DNA of 35,451 nucleotides. Origin: Curvibacter sp. (lineage in GTDB: Bacteria > Pseudomonadota > Gammaproteobacteria > Burkholderiales > Burkholderiaceae_C). Below are positions 1 through 8,386 of this stretch, piece by piece. Location of the stretch: assembly GCA_019233055.1 (NCBI GenBank), contig JAFAMV010000132.1, positions 1 through 35,451 on the forward strand, read 5' to 3'. The position numbers and the translations under genes were made by a program. The stretch's first letter is position 1, and each line of letters begins with the position of its first letter. The notes beneath the pieces are model-generated. The model was not told the DNA's origin and made no database searches. It saw only the letters and a list, made by a program, of their open reading frames with translations.

Positions 1-198
1 GCTCTTCTGGCTCGGATCGTCGAGCCGACGGACATCCAGGAACCCGCCTTGCGTGACCGCTGCGACCTGCCCGTGCTGGGCACCCTGCTGGCCTCCGAAG
101 CCCAGTACCTGATCACCGGCGACAAAGACCTGTTGGCGCTGGCCGACCGCTATCCCATCGTCACGCCAGCCCAGTTCTGGGCCAGGCACGGCTTCTGA
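1..198 (+). CDS. PIN-domain protein, C-terminal part (putative toxin-antitoxin toxin)
   Basis: Frame 1 is open from the window edge to a TGA at 196-198, giving 65 residues of a protein that begins outside the window. The stretch LITGDKDLLAL followed by VTPAQFW is the typical end of the PIN-domain family annotated as putative toxin of a toxin-antitoxin system (COG1569 type). The Asp residues of TGDKDLL belong to the metal-binding acidic cluster of PIN ribonucleases. The N-terminal Asp and any antitoxin gene would lie upstream and cannot be seen. The next gene starts within 30 bases on the same strand but looks functionally unrelated. Family assignment is fairly secure; activity as a toxin is inferred from the family only. 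Confidence 0.75.
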   Translation, partial: ALLARIVEPTDIQEPALRDRCDLPVLGTLLASEAQYLITGDKDLLALADRYPIVTPAQFWARHGF

Positions 199-223
199 AA
201 TGCCCCCTTCAGGCATCACCACC

Positions 224-1246
224 ATGACCACCCCATCCAAGCCATCCACCCGCCCCATCGGCCCCTTCCAGGTCAGCCCCATCGGCCTGGGCTGCATGAA
301 CCTCAGCCACGCCTACGGCCAGCCGCCCTCGTTCGACGACGCCGAGCGCCTGCTGCTGCGCGCGCTCGACCTGGGCGTCACCCTGTTCGACACCGCCGCC
401 CTGTACGGCTTCGGCGCCAACGAGACCCTGGTCGGTCAGGTGCTGGCCAAGCACCGCAGCCGCTTCGTCCTGGCCAGCAAATGCGGCATGCAGGGGGTGC
501 AGTTTCCCGACGGCATGAAGCGCGTCATCGATGGCCGCCCCGAGACCCTGCGCGCCAGTTGCGAGGCCAGCCTGCAGCGCCTGCAGACCGAGGTGATCGA
601 CCTGTTCTACCTGCACCGCTGGGACAAGCAGGTGCCCATCGAAGACTCGGTGGGGGCTCTGGCCGACCTGGTGCGCGCCGGCAAGGTGCGTGCCATCGGC
701 CTCAGCGAGGTCTCGGCGACCACCCTGCGCAAGGCCCATGCGGTGCACCCGATCAGCGCGGTGCAGACCGAGTATTCGCTGTGGACCCGCAACCCCGAGA
801 TCGCGGTGCTGCAGGCCTGCCGCGACATCGGTGCCGCCTTCGTGGCCTTCAGCCCGGTGGCGCGCGGCTTCCTGACCGGCAAAGTGCGCGACGTGGCGGC
901 TTTTGACGCCAAGGACATCCGCCGCGCCATGCCGCGCTTTGCCCCAGACAACTACCGCACCAACCTGGCCCTGCTCGACGGCGTGGCCGAAGTCGCCGAC
1001 GAGGCCGGCTGCACCCTCGCCCAGCTGGCCCTGGCCTGGCTGCTGCATTGCGCGCCCCACATCGTGCCGATCCCCGGCACCACGCGGGTCGACCATCTGG
1101 AAGAAGACCTCGGCGCCTTGCGGGTCCGGCTCGATCAGGAGCAGATGGCGCGGCTCGACGAGATCGTGAACCGCCACACGGTGCGCGGCCCGCGCTACAA
1201 CGCGGGCAACCAGGCCGAGATCGACACCGAGGAATTCGACGCATGA
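224..1246 (+). CDS. Aldo/keto reductase
   Basis: A 340-residue NAD(P)H-dependent oxidoreductase of the aldo/keto reductase superfamily. The opening PIGLGCMNLSHAYG and the catalytic tetrad are visible: Asp56 and Tyr61 in FDTAALYG, Lys86 in LASKCGM and His131 in FYLHRWD (numbered from the ATG at 224). The C-terminal PIPGTTRVDHLEEDL is the usual cofactor-binding end. Two starts are possible. ATG 200 lies directly behind the previous stop without a ribosome site; ATG 224 has AGG about 10 bases upstream and gives the usual family N-terminus, so 224 is preferred. The stop overlaps the next start (ATGA, 1243-1246), so it is translationally coupled to the binding-protein gene. The substrate is unknown; this type generally reduces small aldehydes or ketones. 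Confidence 0.9.
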   Translation: MTTPSKPSTRPIGPFQVSPIGLGCMNLSHAYGQPPSFDDAERLLLRALDLGVTLFDTAALYGFGANETLVGQVLAKHRSRFVLASKCGMQGVQFPDGMKRVIDGRPETLRASCEASLQRLQTEVIDLFYLHRWDKQVPIEDSVGALADLVRAGKVRAIGLSEVSATTLRKAHAVHPISAVQTEYSLWTRNPEIAVLQACRDIGAAFVAFSPVARGFLTGKVRDVAAFDAKDIRRAMPRFAPDNYRTNLALLDGVAEVADEAGCTLAQLALAWLLHCAPHIVPIPGTTRVDHLEEDLGALRVRLDQEQMARLDEIVNRHTVRGPRYNAGNQAEIDTEEFDA

Positions 1247-2235
1247 GCCCGGCCAGCCGCCACGCCCATGCCACGCGCCGGGCCGCCCTCGGCGCCCTGG
1301 GCGCCGGACTGCTGGCGCCCCAGGCCTGGGCCGAACGCCCCTACCCGGCCCACATGATCTCGCTGGTGCTGCCCTTCGCGCCGGGGGGCGTGGCCGACCT
1401 CACGGCCCGCCAGGTGGGCCAGGCCATGGGCCGGCGGCTGCAGCAGTCCATCATCGTGGACAACCGGCCCGGCGCCGGCGGCATCGTCGCGACCCACAAC
1501 GTGGTCATGGCAGCGCCCGACGGCTACACCCTGCTGCTGTTGAGCAACGCCAATGCGGTCAGCGTGCACCTGTTCAAGAAGCTGCCCTACGACGTCACGC
1601 GCCAACTGCTGCCGATCACCACCCTGGGCTTCTTCGATCTGGCCATCGTGGTCCCGGCCGAATCGCGCTTCAAGACCCTGCCCGATCTGTTGAACACGGC
1701 ACGGGCCCAGCCGGGCAAGCTGACGGTGGGGACCATCTCCATCGGCAGCACCCAGCATCTGGCAGCCGAGCTGTTCAAGTCGCGGACCGGCACCGACATG
1801 GCCGTGGTGCCCTACAAGGGCACGCCGGCCCTGCTCAATGCCTTGCGCAGCGGCGAGGTCGACCTGGGCTTCGAGATCCTCAGCCCCCTGCTGCCCCAGC
1901 TCGACGCCAAGGTCATGCGGGCCCTGGCGGTCACCGGCCCGCAACGCTTCAGCCTGCTGCCCGAGGTGCCGACCGCCAAGGAGCTCGGCGTGGCCGACTA
2001 TGTGGTGCAGAGCTGGAACGCCCTGGCCGCCCCGGCCGGCACCCCCGCCCCCCTGCTGGAGACCCTTCGCCAGGCCGCCGTGGCGGCCCTGGCGGAGCCC
2101 GAGCTGCGCGACCGTCTCACCCACATGGGGGTGCGGCCTCAATCAAGCACACCTGCCGAACTCGGCCAATTGCTGCAGCAGGAGATCCAGCACTGGGGTG
2201 AGGTGGTGCGGCGGGCGGGCATCAAGCCGGAGTGA
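1243..2235 (+). CDS. Bug/TctC-family tripartite tricarboxylate transporter substrate-binding protein
   Basis: A 330-residue periplasmic solute-binding protein of the Bug family. An export signal with a twin Arg (ATRRAALGALGAGLLAPQAWA, roughly residues 10-30) suggests Sec or Tat export. Family motifs follow: LVLPFAPGGVADLTAR, VDNRPGAGG, APDGYTLLL, LPYD, VPYKGTPALLNALRSGEVDL and SLLPEVPTAKELG. Bug proteins bind carboxylates or other small ligands, usually for TctAB-type membrane partners, but no tctA or tctB gene is in the window. This is common in Burkholderiales, where Bug genes far outnumber transporters. It overlaps the aldo/keto reductase gene by four bases, so the pair forms one transcript. 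The ligand is unknown. Confidence 0.92.
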   Translation: MSPASRHAHATRRAALGALGAGLLAPQAWAERPYPAHMISLVLPFAPGGVADLTARQVGQAMGRRLQQSIIVDNRPGAGGIVATHNVVMAAPDGYTLLLLSNANAVSVHLFKKLPYDVTRQLLPITTLGFFDLAIVVPAESRFKTLPDLLNTARAQPGKLTVGTISIGSTQHLAAELFKSRTGTDMAVVPYKGTPALLNALRSGEVDLGFEILSPLLPQLDAKVMRALAVTGPQRFSLLPEVPTAKELGVADYVVQSWNALAAPAGTPAPLLETLRQAAVAALAEPELRDRLTHMGVRPQSSTPAELGQLLQQEIQHWGEVVRRAGIKPE

Positions 2236-2239
2236 GGCA

Positions 2240-2572
2240 TCAGGCGGATGCAGCCGCATCAGCCTCGGCTTCGGGCCAGAGACTCGGGAAGAGAAAGAGC
2301 AGCCCATCCATCGGAATGCCGAAGCGAACCGGGCCCCGCGAGGTGTCCGATCGAAGTAGGCCGGCGGCCAGAAGGTTGCCGATCAGGGGGGTCGCCGTGC
2401 GCTCCCCAAGGCCGGTCATGTTCGCGAAGTCCCTTCGAAGCAGCTCTCCTTGCGTGGCAAAAAGGCAGTGCAGAGGGCGCAGAGCCTCCAACCTCAGCCC
2501 CCGCCTGCCCACATGGGTTTCGTGCGCCAGCAGCGCCGACAGCCGGTCTTCCATGGCCTGCAGATTGAACAT
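2240..2572 (-). pseudogene. Detached C-terminal winged-helix domain of a Fic-family protein (gene remnant)
   Basis: The 110 residues match the last third of stand-alone Fic proteins: MFNLQAMEDRL, then a winged helix with FANMTGLGERTA, LLAAGLLRSDT, RGPVRFGIPM, and the end LFLFPSLWPEAEAD. The Fic catalytic domain with its HPFxxGNGR motif is absent: upstream of the ATG the frame stays open for only seven codons before a TAG, and no Fic core lies in any nearby frame. The simplest reading is a truncated Fic gene whose N-terminal two thirds were deleted, leaving either a dead fragment or a mini-protein with only the DNA-binding part. It is convergent with the binding-protein gene, four bases away. 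AMPylation activity can be excluded. Confidence 0.65.
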
Positions 2573-2598
2573 GCTGCGGCTATTTCGCCAACCCTAAG

Positions 2599-2609
2599 GT
2601 ATTGAATAC
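2599..2609. promoter_or_regulatory. Perfect odd dyad in front of the Fic remnant (candidate operator)
   Basis: GTATT-G-AATAC is a perfect dyad with 5-base arms, 27 bases upstream of the Fic-fragment start codon, in a locally AT-rich patch. Because the remaining protein is a winged helix, autoregulation through this site is plausible, but no binding is shown by the sequence. Confidence 0.35.
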
Positions 2610-2694
2610 TCTCAACTATTTCATGATTTTTCGTTAATCATTGCGGCTGATTTTTCATCACCCCCCATCACTGAGGCATACCCTGCGACCAGGA

Positions 2695-4491
2695 TCACCC
2701 CACGGCAAACCCGAGCTGCGCCTGCAGCGAGCCGGCCATGGTCTGAAGAATCAGGCAGGCGGATGTGGCGCCGGCATCCAACACCCCCTTGGAGCGCGCG
2801 CCCAGACGGGCCGCCCGCCCCACCCGGGCCTGCAAATCGCGGGTCGAATCCCGTCCGCGCCCGGCCGCCTCCGACATGCGCTGCAAGGCTTCGCCAAAAG
2901 GGCGACCTGCCTCCAGCCCCGCCTGATAGGCCTCCAGGGCAGGCACCAAGGTGTCGAGCAGGGTCTTGTCGCCGACCTGGGCCCGCCCCATCTGCTGCAC
3001 CTGGGCCACGGCATGGGCCAATGCCTCTCCGAACAGCCGGGCATCCAAGCGGTCGTGGGGCGCCAGCACACTGGCCAGACCCAGGAAGAACTGCCCGTAC
3101 AAAGGCCCCATCGAGCCCCCGATATCCTCCATCAAGGCCTGCGACAGTTGCTGCAAGGCCACCGGCAGGGATTCAGCCTCCGCCCCCAGCGCATCGAGCC
3201 GGATCGCACAGGCGCCAAAGCCCTTGGCCATGTTGATGCCATGGTCGCCGTCACCGATCAGGCCATCGATCTCGCTGAGCACCTGCCGATGGGCAACGAC
3301 CGCATCGATCAGATCCCGCACCACGGCGCCAGCCGTATCGGACGCCAGGGTGACCCCCTGCCATGAGCGCACAAGGCCCGCGCCGCGTTCCTGCAACACC
3401 AAAGCAGCCACGGACAGAGGCACGCTGGGAGAATCCTGCCGAGGTCCGCTGGCACCATCGGAAGAATGGGCAGCACGACTGTCGACGAGCCCGGGCACCG
3501 ACAGGGCCACGGACTGGCAGGGCGCGAGCAGGCCACGCGCCAACTCGTCGTCCAGGCGCATGAGCGTGAGGGTCACACCCATCATCTCCAGCGAGGTGAA
3601 CATCGGCCCCACCCACCGGACAGCTGCGGTGATGCCGCGCTCCGCCAGTTGCTGCGCGACCTCGCCATAGAGGATGTATTGCTCCATCAAGGGCGTCGCC
3701 CCCAGACCACTGACCACGACAGCCACCCGATCGCCGGCCTCAAAGGGCAGGTCGGGCAACAGCCTATCCAGCATCAACCCGGCCATCTCGGCCGCTGGCA
3801 CGACAGGGCATACCTCCAGGCCGGGCTCGCCATGGTGGCCGATGCCCACCTCCATCTGGCCCGGTTCGATGTGGAAATTGGCCTTGCCCACCGCCGGGAT
3901 CACACAGGACGACAGGCCGATGCCGATGCTGCGCGTCCGATCCATGGCCTTCTGGGCGACGGCGATCACCTCCTCCAGGCTGCCGCCCAGGTCGGCACAG
4001 GCGGCGGCCGCCTTCCACATCAGGATCTCGCCAGCCACCCCACGGCGCAGGGCCTCCTGCCCCTTGGGCGCCGAAGCCACATCATCGTTGGCCACCACCA
4101 TGCCGACGCGCCGGCCCTCACGCTCGGCCATCTCGATGGCCATGCGGACATTCATGTTGTCACCTGCGTAATTGCCATACAGGCAGGCGACGCCGGCACC
4201 GCCATCGGCCGCCCGCATGGCATCCAGAAAACTTCTGGCCGTGGGCGAGGAAAAGACCTCCCCGACGGCCACCGCGTCGAGCAGACCGGGCCCCAGGTAG
4301 CCCAGAAATGCCGGCTCATGGCCGGAGCCTCCGCCGGTGATCACCCCGACCTTGCCCCGATGGGGTGTCTGAAGCCCTTGGACCACCCGGGGGTTGGCCG
4401 GGCAGCGGCACAGCGCATCGGCATGGGCCGATATCCAGCCTTTCAGCATGTCGTCGACCACATGGTCGGGATGGTTGATGACTCGGTTCAT
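2695..4491 (-). CDS. DhaK-DhaL fusion kinase (dihydroxyacetone/erythrulose kinase type)
   Basis: A 598-residue ATP-dependent ketose kinase with DhaK and DhaL domains in one chain. The DhaK half (about 1-340) shows GGGSGHEPAFLGYLG (His58), the GNYAGD loop and GIGHHGEPG, where His220 is expected to hold the substrate carbonyl covalently. The DhaL half (about 370-598) shows LIGDGDHGINMAKG with its Mg-binding Asp residues, DIGGSMGPLYGQFF and GDKTLLDTL. Start: ATG 4491 (a GTG precedes it directly) with AAGGAG 9 bases upstream. The gene is divergent from the ABC importer and shares its control region. With an SDR and an RpiB-type isomerase nearby, and no aldolase, the substrate is more likely a tetrulose such as erythrulose than dihydroxyacetone itself; this is inference. 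Kinase identity is firm. Confidence 0.93.
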   Translation of the reverse strand: MNRVINHPDHVVDDMLKGWISAHADALCRCPANPRVVQGLQTPHRGKVGVITGGGSGHEPAFLGYLGPGLLDAVAVGEVFSSPTARSFLDAMRAADGGAGVACLYGNYAGDNMNVRMAIEMAEREGRRVGMVVANDDVASAPKGQEALRRGVAGEILMWKAAAACADLGGSLEEVIAVAQKAMDRTRSIGIGLSSCVIPAVGKANFHIEPGQMEVGIGHHGEPGLEVCPVVPAAEMAGLMLDRLLPDLPFEAGDRVAVVVSGLGATPLMEQYILYGEVAQQLAERGITAAVRWVGPMFTSLEMMGVTLTLMRLDDELARGLLAPCQSVALSVPGLVDSRAAHSSDGASGPRQDSPSVPLSVAALVLQERGAGLVRSWQGVTLASDTAGAVVRDLIDAVVAHRQVLSEIDGLIGDGDHGINMAKGFGACAIRLDALGAEAESLPVALQQLSQALMEDIGGSMGPLYGQFFLGLASVLAPHDRLDARLFGEALAHAVAQVQQMGRAQVGDKTLLDTLVPALEAYQAGLEAGRPFGEALQRMSEAAGRGRDSTRDLQARVGRAARLGARSKGVLDAGATSACLILQTMAGSLQAQLGFAVG

Positions 4492-4547
4492 CACGGCAGT
4501 CTCCTTTTTTGTCTTGGCAGCTTGGGCTCAAAAGAGCATTAATTCAA

Positions 4548-4721
4548 TTGATGATCTTTTGATCCAACTATCAATGAAATATGAAATCAAGCGCAAGCCA
4601 ACCATCACCACGAAATGACCGAACATCAACCAAAAATCTATAAATCCTTGTTGATCCGACAGAAAAGCATTCAACAAAGATCGAAGGTCATTTGATCTAT
4701 TGATCATTTATTGATCATTTA
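4548..4721. promoter_or_regulatory. TTGATC repeat array in the divergent control region (candidate SorC-type operators)
   Basis: Exact TTGATC occurs five times on the plus strand, at 4559-4564, 4651-4656, 4692-4697, 4700-4705 and 4711-4716. The last two belong to a perfect tandem repeat of the 11-mer TTGATCATTTA (4700-4710, 4711-4721), about one helical turn per unit. GATC-TTTT-GATC at 4553-4564 adds an inverted-type pairing. The region is far richer in A and T than its surroundings and lies between the kinase and transporter genes. The SorC-type regulator encoded at the end of the same operon is the obvious candidate to bind it. Confidence 0.5.
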
Positions 4722-4736
4722 CTTAGGATGCATGCC

Positions 4737-6260
4737 ATGTCCATTCATGCATCCCCACGCGGCGGCGCCCGACCCGAAAGCCAGGCGGCCCTGCTCAGCG
4801 CCCGAGGGCTGGCCAAGTCATTCGGTGGTGTTCCGGCACTCCGGGACGGTCGGCTGGATCTGCTGCCCGGCAGCGTCCACGCCCTGTGTGGTGGCAACGG
4901 CGCAGGTAAATCGACCTTCCTGCAATTGCTCATGGGCATGCTGTCAAGAGACGCCGGAGAGATCCGGCTCAGAGGCCGGGCGGTGGATTTCGACAAGCCC
5001 GCCGACGCTCTGCGGGCCCGCATTTCGATCATCACGCAGGAGTTGTCGCCGGTGCCCGGCATGACCGTGGCCGAGAACATCTACCTCGGTCGCGAACCCC
5101 GACGTCACGGCGTCCTCATCGACTTCCCTCGCCTGTGGGAGCAGACGCGCCGGTTGCTGGAGCGCCTCGGCTTCGACCTGCAGGCCAAGGCGCCCATGCA
5201 CTCCCTGAGCCTGGCCCAGACCCAACTGGTCGAGATCGCCAAGGCCTTCAGCCGCGACAGCGAGATCCTCATCATGGACGAGCCCACCTCAGCCATCGGT
5301 GAACACGAGACCGGCGTCCTTTTTGCTGCGATCCGGCAGGTATGCGCCCAGGGAGCCGGCGTGATCTATGTGTCGCACAGGTTGTCCGAGATCTTCGAGA
5401 TCGCCGACCACTACACCGTGTTCCGGGACGGCTGCTTTGTCGAGACCGGTCGCCTCGCCGAGATCGACCGCCGCCATCTGGTCCGACAGATCGTCGGCCA
5501 CGAATTGGAGACGCCCCGGATCGAACAGAAGGTCAAGACCGACAAGGTCCTGCTGGACGTCGACGATCTGTCCCGCCGCCACGAGTTCGACGGCATCTCG
5601 CTGCAGTTGCATGCCGGCGAGATCCTGGGCATCTACGGCCTTCTGGGCTCGGGTCGCAGCGAGTTTCTCCATTGCCTCTACGGCTTGAGCGTCGCGGACC
5701 GGGGCGCCGTGCAACTGCAGGGAACACCCTTGCCGGCGGGACGGCCGCGAACCTCCATCCAGCGCGGTCTGGCCCTGGTCACCGAAGACCGCAAGGACAG
5801 CGGTCTGGTGCTGTGCACCACGGTGTCCGACAACACCACGCTGGCGGCACTGCCGACCCTGGCCCCCTGGGGCGTGATCCAGCGTCGGCGCGAGCAAAAG
5901 CTCGTGGCCCGGCTGCTGCAGCGCCTGCGGGTCAAGGCCACCTCACCCCGACTCAGGGTCTCGGCCCTGAGCGGCGGCAATCAGCAGAAGGTCGTGCTGG
6001 CCAGGTGCCTGGCCACCCAGCCGCAGTGCCTGCTGTGCGATGAGCCCACACGCGGCATCGACGAGGGCGCCAAGCGTGAGATCTACGCCTTTCTGGACGC
6101 CTTCGCCCGGGCCGGCGGTGCAGTGCTGCTGGTGTCCTCGGAAGCCCCCGAGGTCCTGGACCTCAGCGACCGCATCGCCATCTTCAAGCGTGGACGCCTG
6201 AGCGCCCTCATCCCGGGTCATACCGCCACCCAGGAATCCCTGTTGCAACTGGCCACCTGA
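4737..6260 (+). CDS. Sugar ABC transporter, ATP-binding protein with two ABC domains (RbsA/XylG type)
   Basis: A 507-residue cytoplasmic ATPase that energises uptake through the permease encoded next. Domain 1 has Walker A GGNGAGKSTFL, a weakened signature SLAQTQLVEIAKA and Walker B LIMDEPTSAI. Domain 2 has a degenerate P-loop GLLGSGRSEFL, an intact LSGGNQQKVVLAR and Walker B LLCDEPTRGID. This asymmetry is normal for the ribose/xylose-type family. ATG 4728 lies directly on the AGG of the ribosome site, so ATG 4737, 9 bases behind that AGG, is the likely start. First gene of the presumed operon ABC ATPase, permease, binding protein, SDR, isomerase, regulator. The TTGATC repeats end 15 bases before it. 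Confidence 0.95.
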   Translation: MSIHASPRGGARPESQAALLSARGLAKSFGGVPALRDGRLDLLPGSVHALCGGNGAGKSTFLQLLMGMLSRDAGEIRLRGRAVDFDKPADALRARISIITQELSPVPGMTVAENIYLGREPRRHGVLIDFPRLWEQTRRLLERLGFDLQAKAPMHSLSLAQTQLVEIAKAFSRDSEILIMDEPTSAIGEHETGVLFAAIRQVCAQGAGVIYVSHRLSEIFEIADHYTVFRDGCFVETGRLAEIDRRHLVRQIVGHELETPRIEQKVKTDKVLLDVDDLSRRHEFDGISLQLHAGEILGIYGLLGSGRSEFLHCLYGLSVADRGAVQLQGTPLPAGRPRTSIQRGLALVTEDRKDSGLVLCTTVSDNTTLAALPTLAPWGVIQRRREQKLVARLLQRLRVKATSPRLRVSALSGGNQQKVVLARCLATQPQCLLCDEPTRGIDEGAKREIYAFLDAFARAGGAVLLVSSEAPEVLDLSDRIAIFKRGRLSALIPGHTATQESLLQLAT

Positions 6261-6288
6261 ACCCCCAGCACCCTCTGGAAAGAACCGC

Positions 6289-7284
6289 ATGGAAACCACC
6301 TCATCCCCCCCTCCGGCGCAAGCCGCGCTCAGGCTGAGCCTCCCGGCGGCGCTGCGGCGCTGGCTTGCCGACTACGGCATCGTCCTGGCCTTTGCCTGCC
6401 TGTGCGGCGCACTGGCCCTGGCCAACGAGAACTTCATGAGCTGGGGCAACTGGGTCAATCTGTTGCGCCAGACCTCGATCAACGGTCTTCTGGCCATCGG
6501 CATGAGTTTCGTCATCCTGGGCGGCGGCATCGACTTGTCCGTCGGTTCGGTGCTCGCCATCTCCGCCATGGTGAGCGCCAGTCTGCTCACCGGCGAAGCG
6601 GCACAGCCCCTGTGGCTGGCCTTGCCGGCCGGCCTGGCCGTGGGCGCCGGCCTGGGCGCGGTCAATGGCCTGTTCGTCGCCCGCCTGGCCCTGCCTCCTT
6701 TTGTCGTCACGCTGGGCATGCTCAGCATGGCGCGCGGGCTGACCTTCATCTACAGCGACGGCATGCCGATCGCCAATCTGCCGGGCAGCTTCCGCTTGAT
6801 CGGCCAGGGGATGGTGCTGGGCCTGCCGGTGCCGGTCCTGCTGCTGGCCCTGTGCTTCGGGATCGGCTGGTTCGTGCTGGGCCACACGCCCCTGGGCCGC
6901 TACGTCTATGCGGTGGGCGGCAACATCAAGAGCGCCAAGACCAGTGGCGTACCGACCCGCAGCGTGGTGTTCTCCACCTATGTGATCTCGGGCGTCCTGG
7001 CCGCGCTGGCCGGCCTGGTCCTCGCTGCCCGCACCACCTCGGCACTGCCTCAGGCCGGCGTGGCCTATGAACTCGATGCGATTGCCGCCGTGGTGATCGG
7101 GGGCACCAGCCTGCAGGGCGGCGTCGGCCGGCTGGGCGGCACCCTGATCGGCGCCTTGATCATCGGTGTCATCAACAACGGCCTCGATCTGCTGGGGGTG
7201 TCCTCGTACTACCAACAGCTCATCAAGGGCGCCATCATCGTCGCCGCCGTGCTGATCGATGTGTCGCGCAAGAAGCAAGGCTGA
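6289..7284 (+). CDS. Sugar ABC transporter permease (RbsC type)
   Basis: A 331-residue polytopic inner-membrane protein of the branched-chain/ribose permease family. It has a short cytoplasmic N-terminus and then many hydrophobic segments starting near residue 30. The signature GMSFVILGGGIDLSVGSVL (about 77-95) and the loop TPLGRYVYAVGGNIKSA with VIGGTSLQGGVGRLGGT, which faces the ATPase, are present. It probably works as a homodimer with the two-domain ATPase. A GGAAAG ribosome site precedes ATG 6289. It follows the ATPase gene by 28 bases and precedes the binding-protein gene by 44. Confidence 0.95.
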   Translation: METTSSPPPAQAALRLSLPAALRRWLADYGIVLAFACLCGALALANENFMSWGNWVNLLRQTSINGLLAIGMSFVILGGGIDLSVGSVLAISAMVSASLLTGEAAQPLWLALPAGLAVGAGLGAVNGLFVARLALPPFVVTLGMLSMARGLTFIYSDGMPIANLPGSFRLIGQGMVLGLPVPVLLLALCFGIGWFVLGHTPLGRYVYAVGGNIKSAKTSGVPTRSVVFSTYVISGVLAALAGLVLAARTTSALPQAGVAYELDAIAAVVIGGTSLQGGVGRLGGTLIGALIIGVINNGLDLLGVSSYYQQLIKGAIIVAAVLIDVSRKKQG

Positions 7285-7328
7285 GCGCTCCCGCGCCAGC
7301 CTCGATCCACCCATCCTCCGGAGACTCC

Positions 7329-8330
7329 ATGAAACTCATAGCCATCATTGCGGCCGCCTTGCTGAGCGCCACACTGTGCCTGCAACCCGCGGCCGCCCAG
7401 CCCCGCAGCTACCAGGTCGGCGCCGCCGTCTACGGCCTGAAGGGCGAATTCATGCAACTGTGGGCCAATGCCCTCAAGGAACATCCGCTGGTCAAGGACG
7501 GCACAGTCAAGCTCACGATCTATGACGGGAAGTACGACGCACTGACGCAGAGCAATCAGTTCGACACCATGATCACGCAGAAGATGGACGGGATCCTGTT
7601 CGTGCCCATCGACATCCAGGCCGGCGCCGAACCCGTGGCCCGCGCCACCGAGGCGCGCATCCCGGTCGTGGGCTCGAACACCCGGGTCCAGAGCGATCGA
7701 CTCGCCTCCTACGTGGGCTCCAACGACGTGGTGGCCGGCGAGATGGAGGCGGAATCGGTGCTCAAGGCCATCGGCGGCAAGGGCCAGGTGGTGATTCTCG
7801 AAGGCCCGATCGGCCAGTCGGCACAGATCGAACGGCGCAAGGGCAATCAGGCCGCCCTGCGCCGCCATCCGGAGGTCAAAGTCCTGCAGATGAAGACGGC
7901 CAACTGGTCACGGGCCGAAGCCCTGTCCCTGATGGAGAACTGGCTCACCGCCCATGGCGGGAAGATCAACGGCGTCATCGCCCAGAACGACGAGATGGCC
8001 CTCGGTGCGATCGAAGCGCTCAAGGCCAAGGGCATTGCGCCGCGAACGGTCCCGACCGCCGGTATCGACGGGGTCAAGGACGCCATCCGCGCCGTCCAGG
8101 CCGGAGACATGGTCAGCGTGTTGCAGGATGCCAAGGCCCAGGCCCAGGGCGCACTCGATGTGCTGATGCGACATGTCATGGGGCCGGGCTACCAACCCCG
8201 CTCCGCCATCTGGGGCCAGTACCAGGAAGCAGGCCTGAGTTGGGACGGCGGCAACGCCAAGGCCTACAGCATCCCCTGGACGCCCATCACGGCGGCCAAT
8301 GCCGAAACGCTGCTGAGCACCCGGCCCTGA
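7329..8330 (+). CDS. Sugar ABC transporter periplasmic binding protein
   Basis: A 333-residue substrate-binding protein of the ribose/galactose-binding type (periplasmic binding protein 4 fold). The N-terminus is a classic Sec signal (MKLIAIIAAALLSATLCLQ), with likely cleavage after Ala23. The mature part has DGILFVPIDIQAGAEPVARA, IPVVGSNTRV, VAGEMEAESVLKAIGGKG and GVIAQNDEMALGAIEALKAKG, then VPTAGIDGVKDAI, all typical hinge or ligand-pocket regions of the family. A CCGGAG ribosome site stands 7 bases before the ATG. Here the gene comes last in the transporter set, whereas many ribose-type loci place it first. The ligand cannot be read from sequence; locus context favours a small polyol or ketose. 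Confidence 0.95.
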   Translation: MKLIAIIAAALLSATLCLQPAAAQPRSYQVGAAVYGLKGEFMQLWANALKEHPLVKDGTVKLTIYDGKYDALTQSNQFDTMITQKMDGILFVPIDIQAGAEPVARATEARIPVVGSNTRVQSDRLASYVGSNDVVAGEMEAESVLKAIGGKGQVVILEGPIGQSAQIERRKGNQAALRRHPEVKVLQMKTANWSRAEALSLMENWLTAHGGKINGVIAQNDEMALGAIEALKAKGIAPRTVPTAGIDGVKDAIRAVQAGDMVSVLQDAKAQAQGALDVLMRHVMGPGYQPRSAIWGQYQEAGLSWDGGNAKAYSIPWTPITAANAETLLSTRP

Positions 8331-8386
8331 TCCCCCGCCCCAGCGGCAAACCGGCCGATCCCTCTCTTGAAACGAAGAACGGAACG

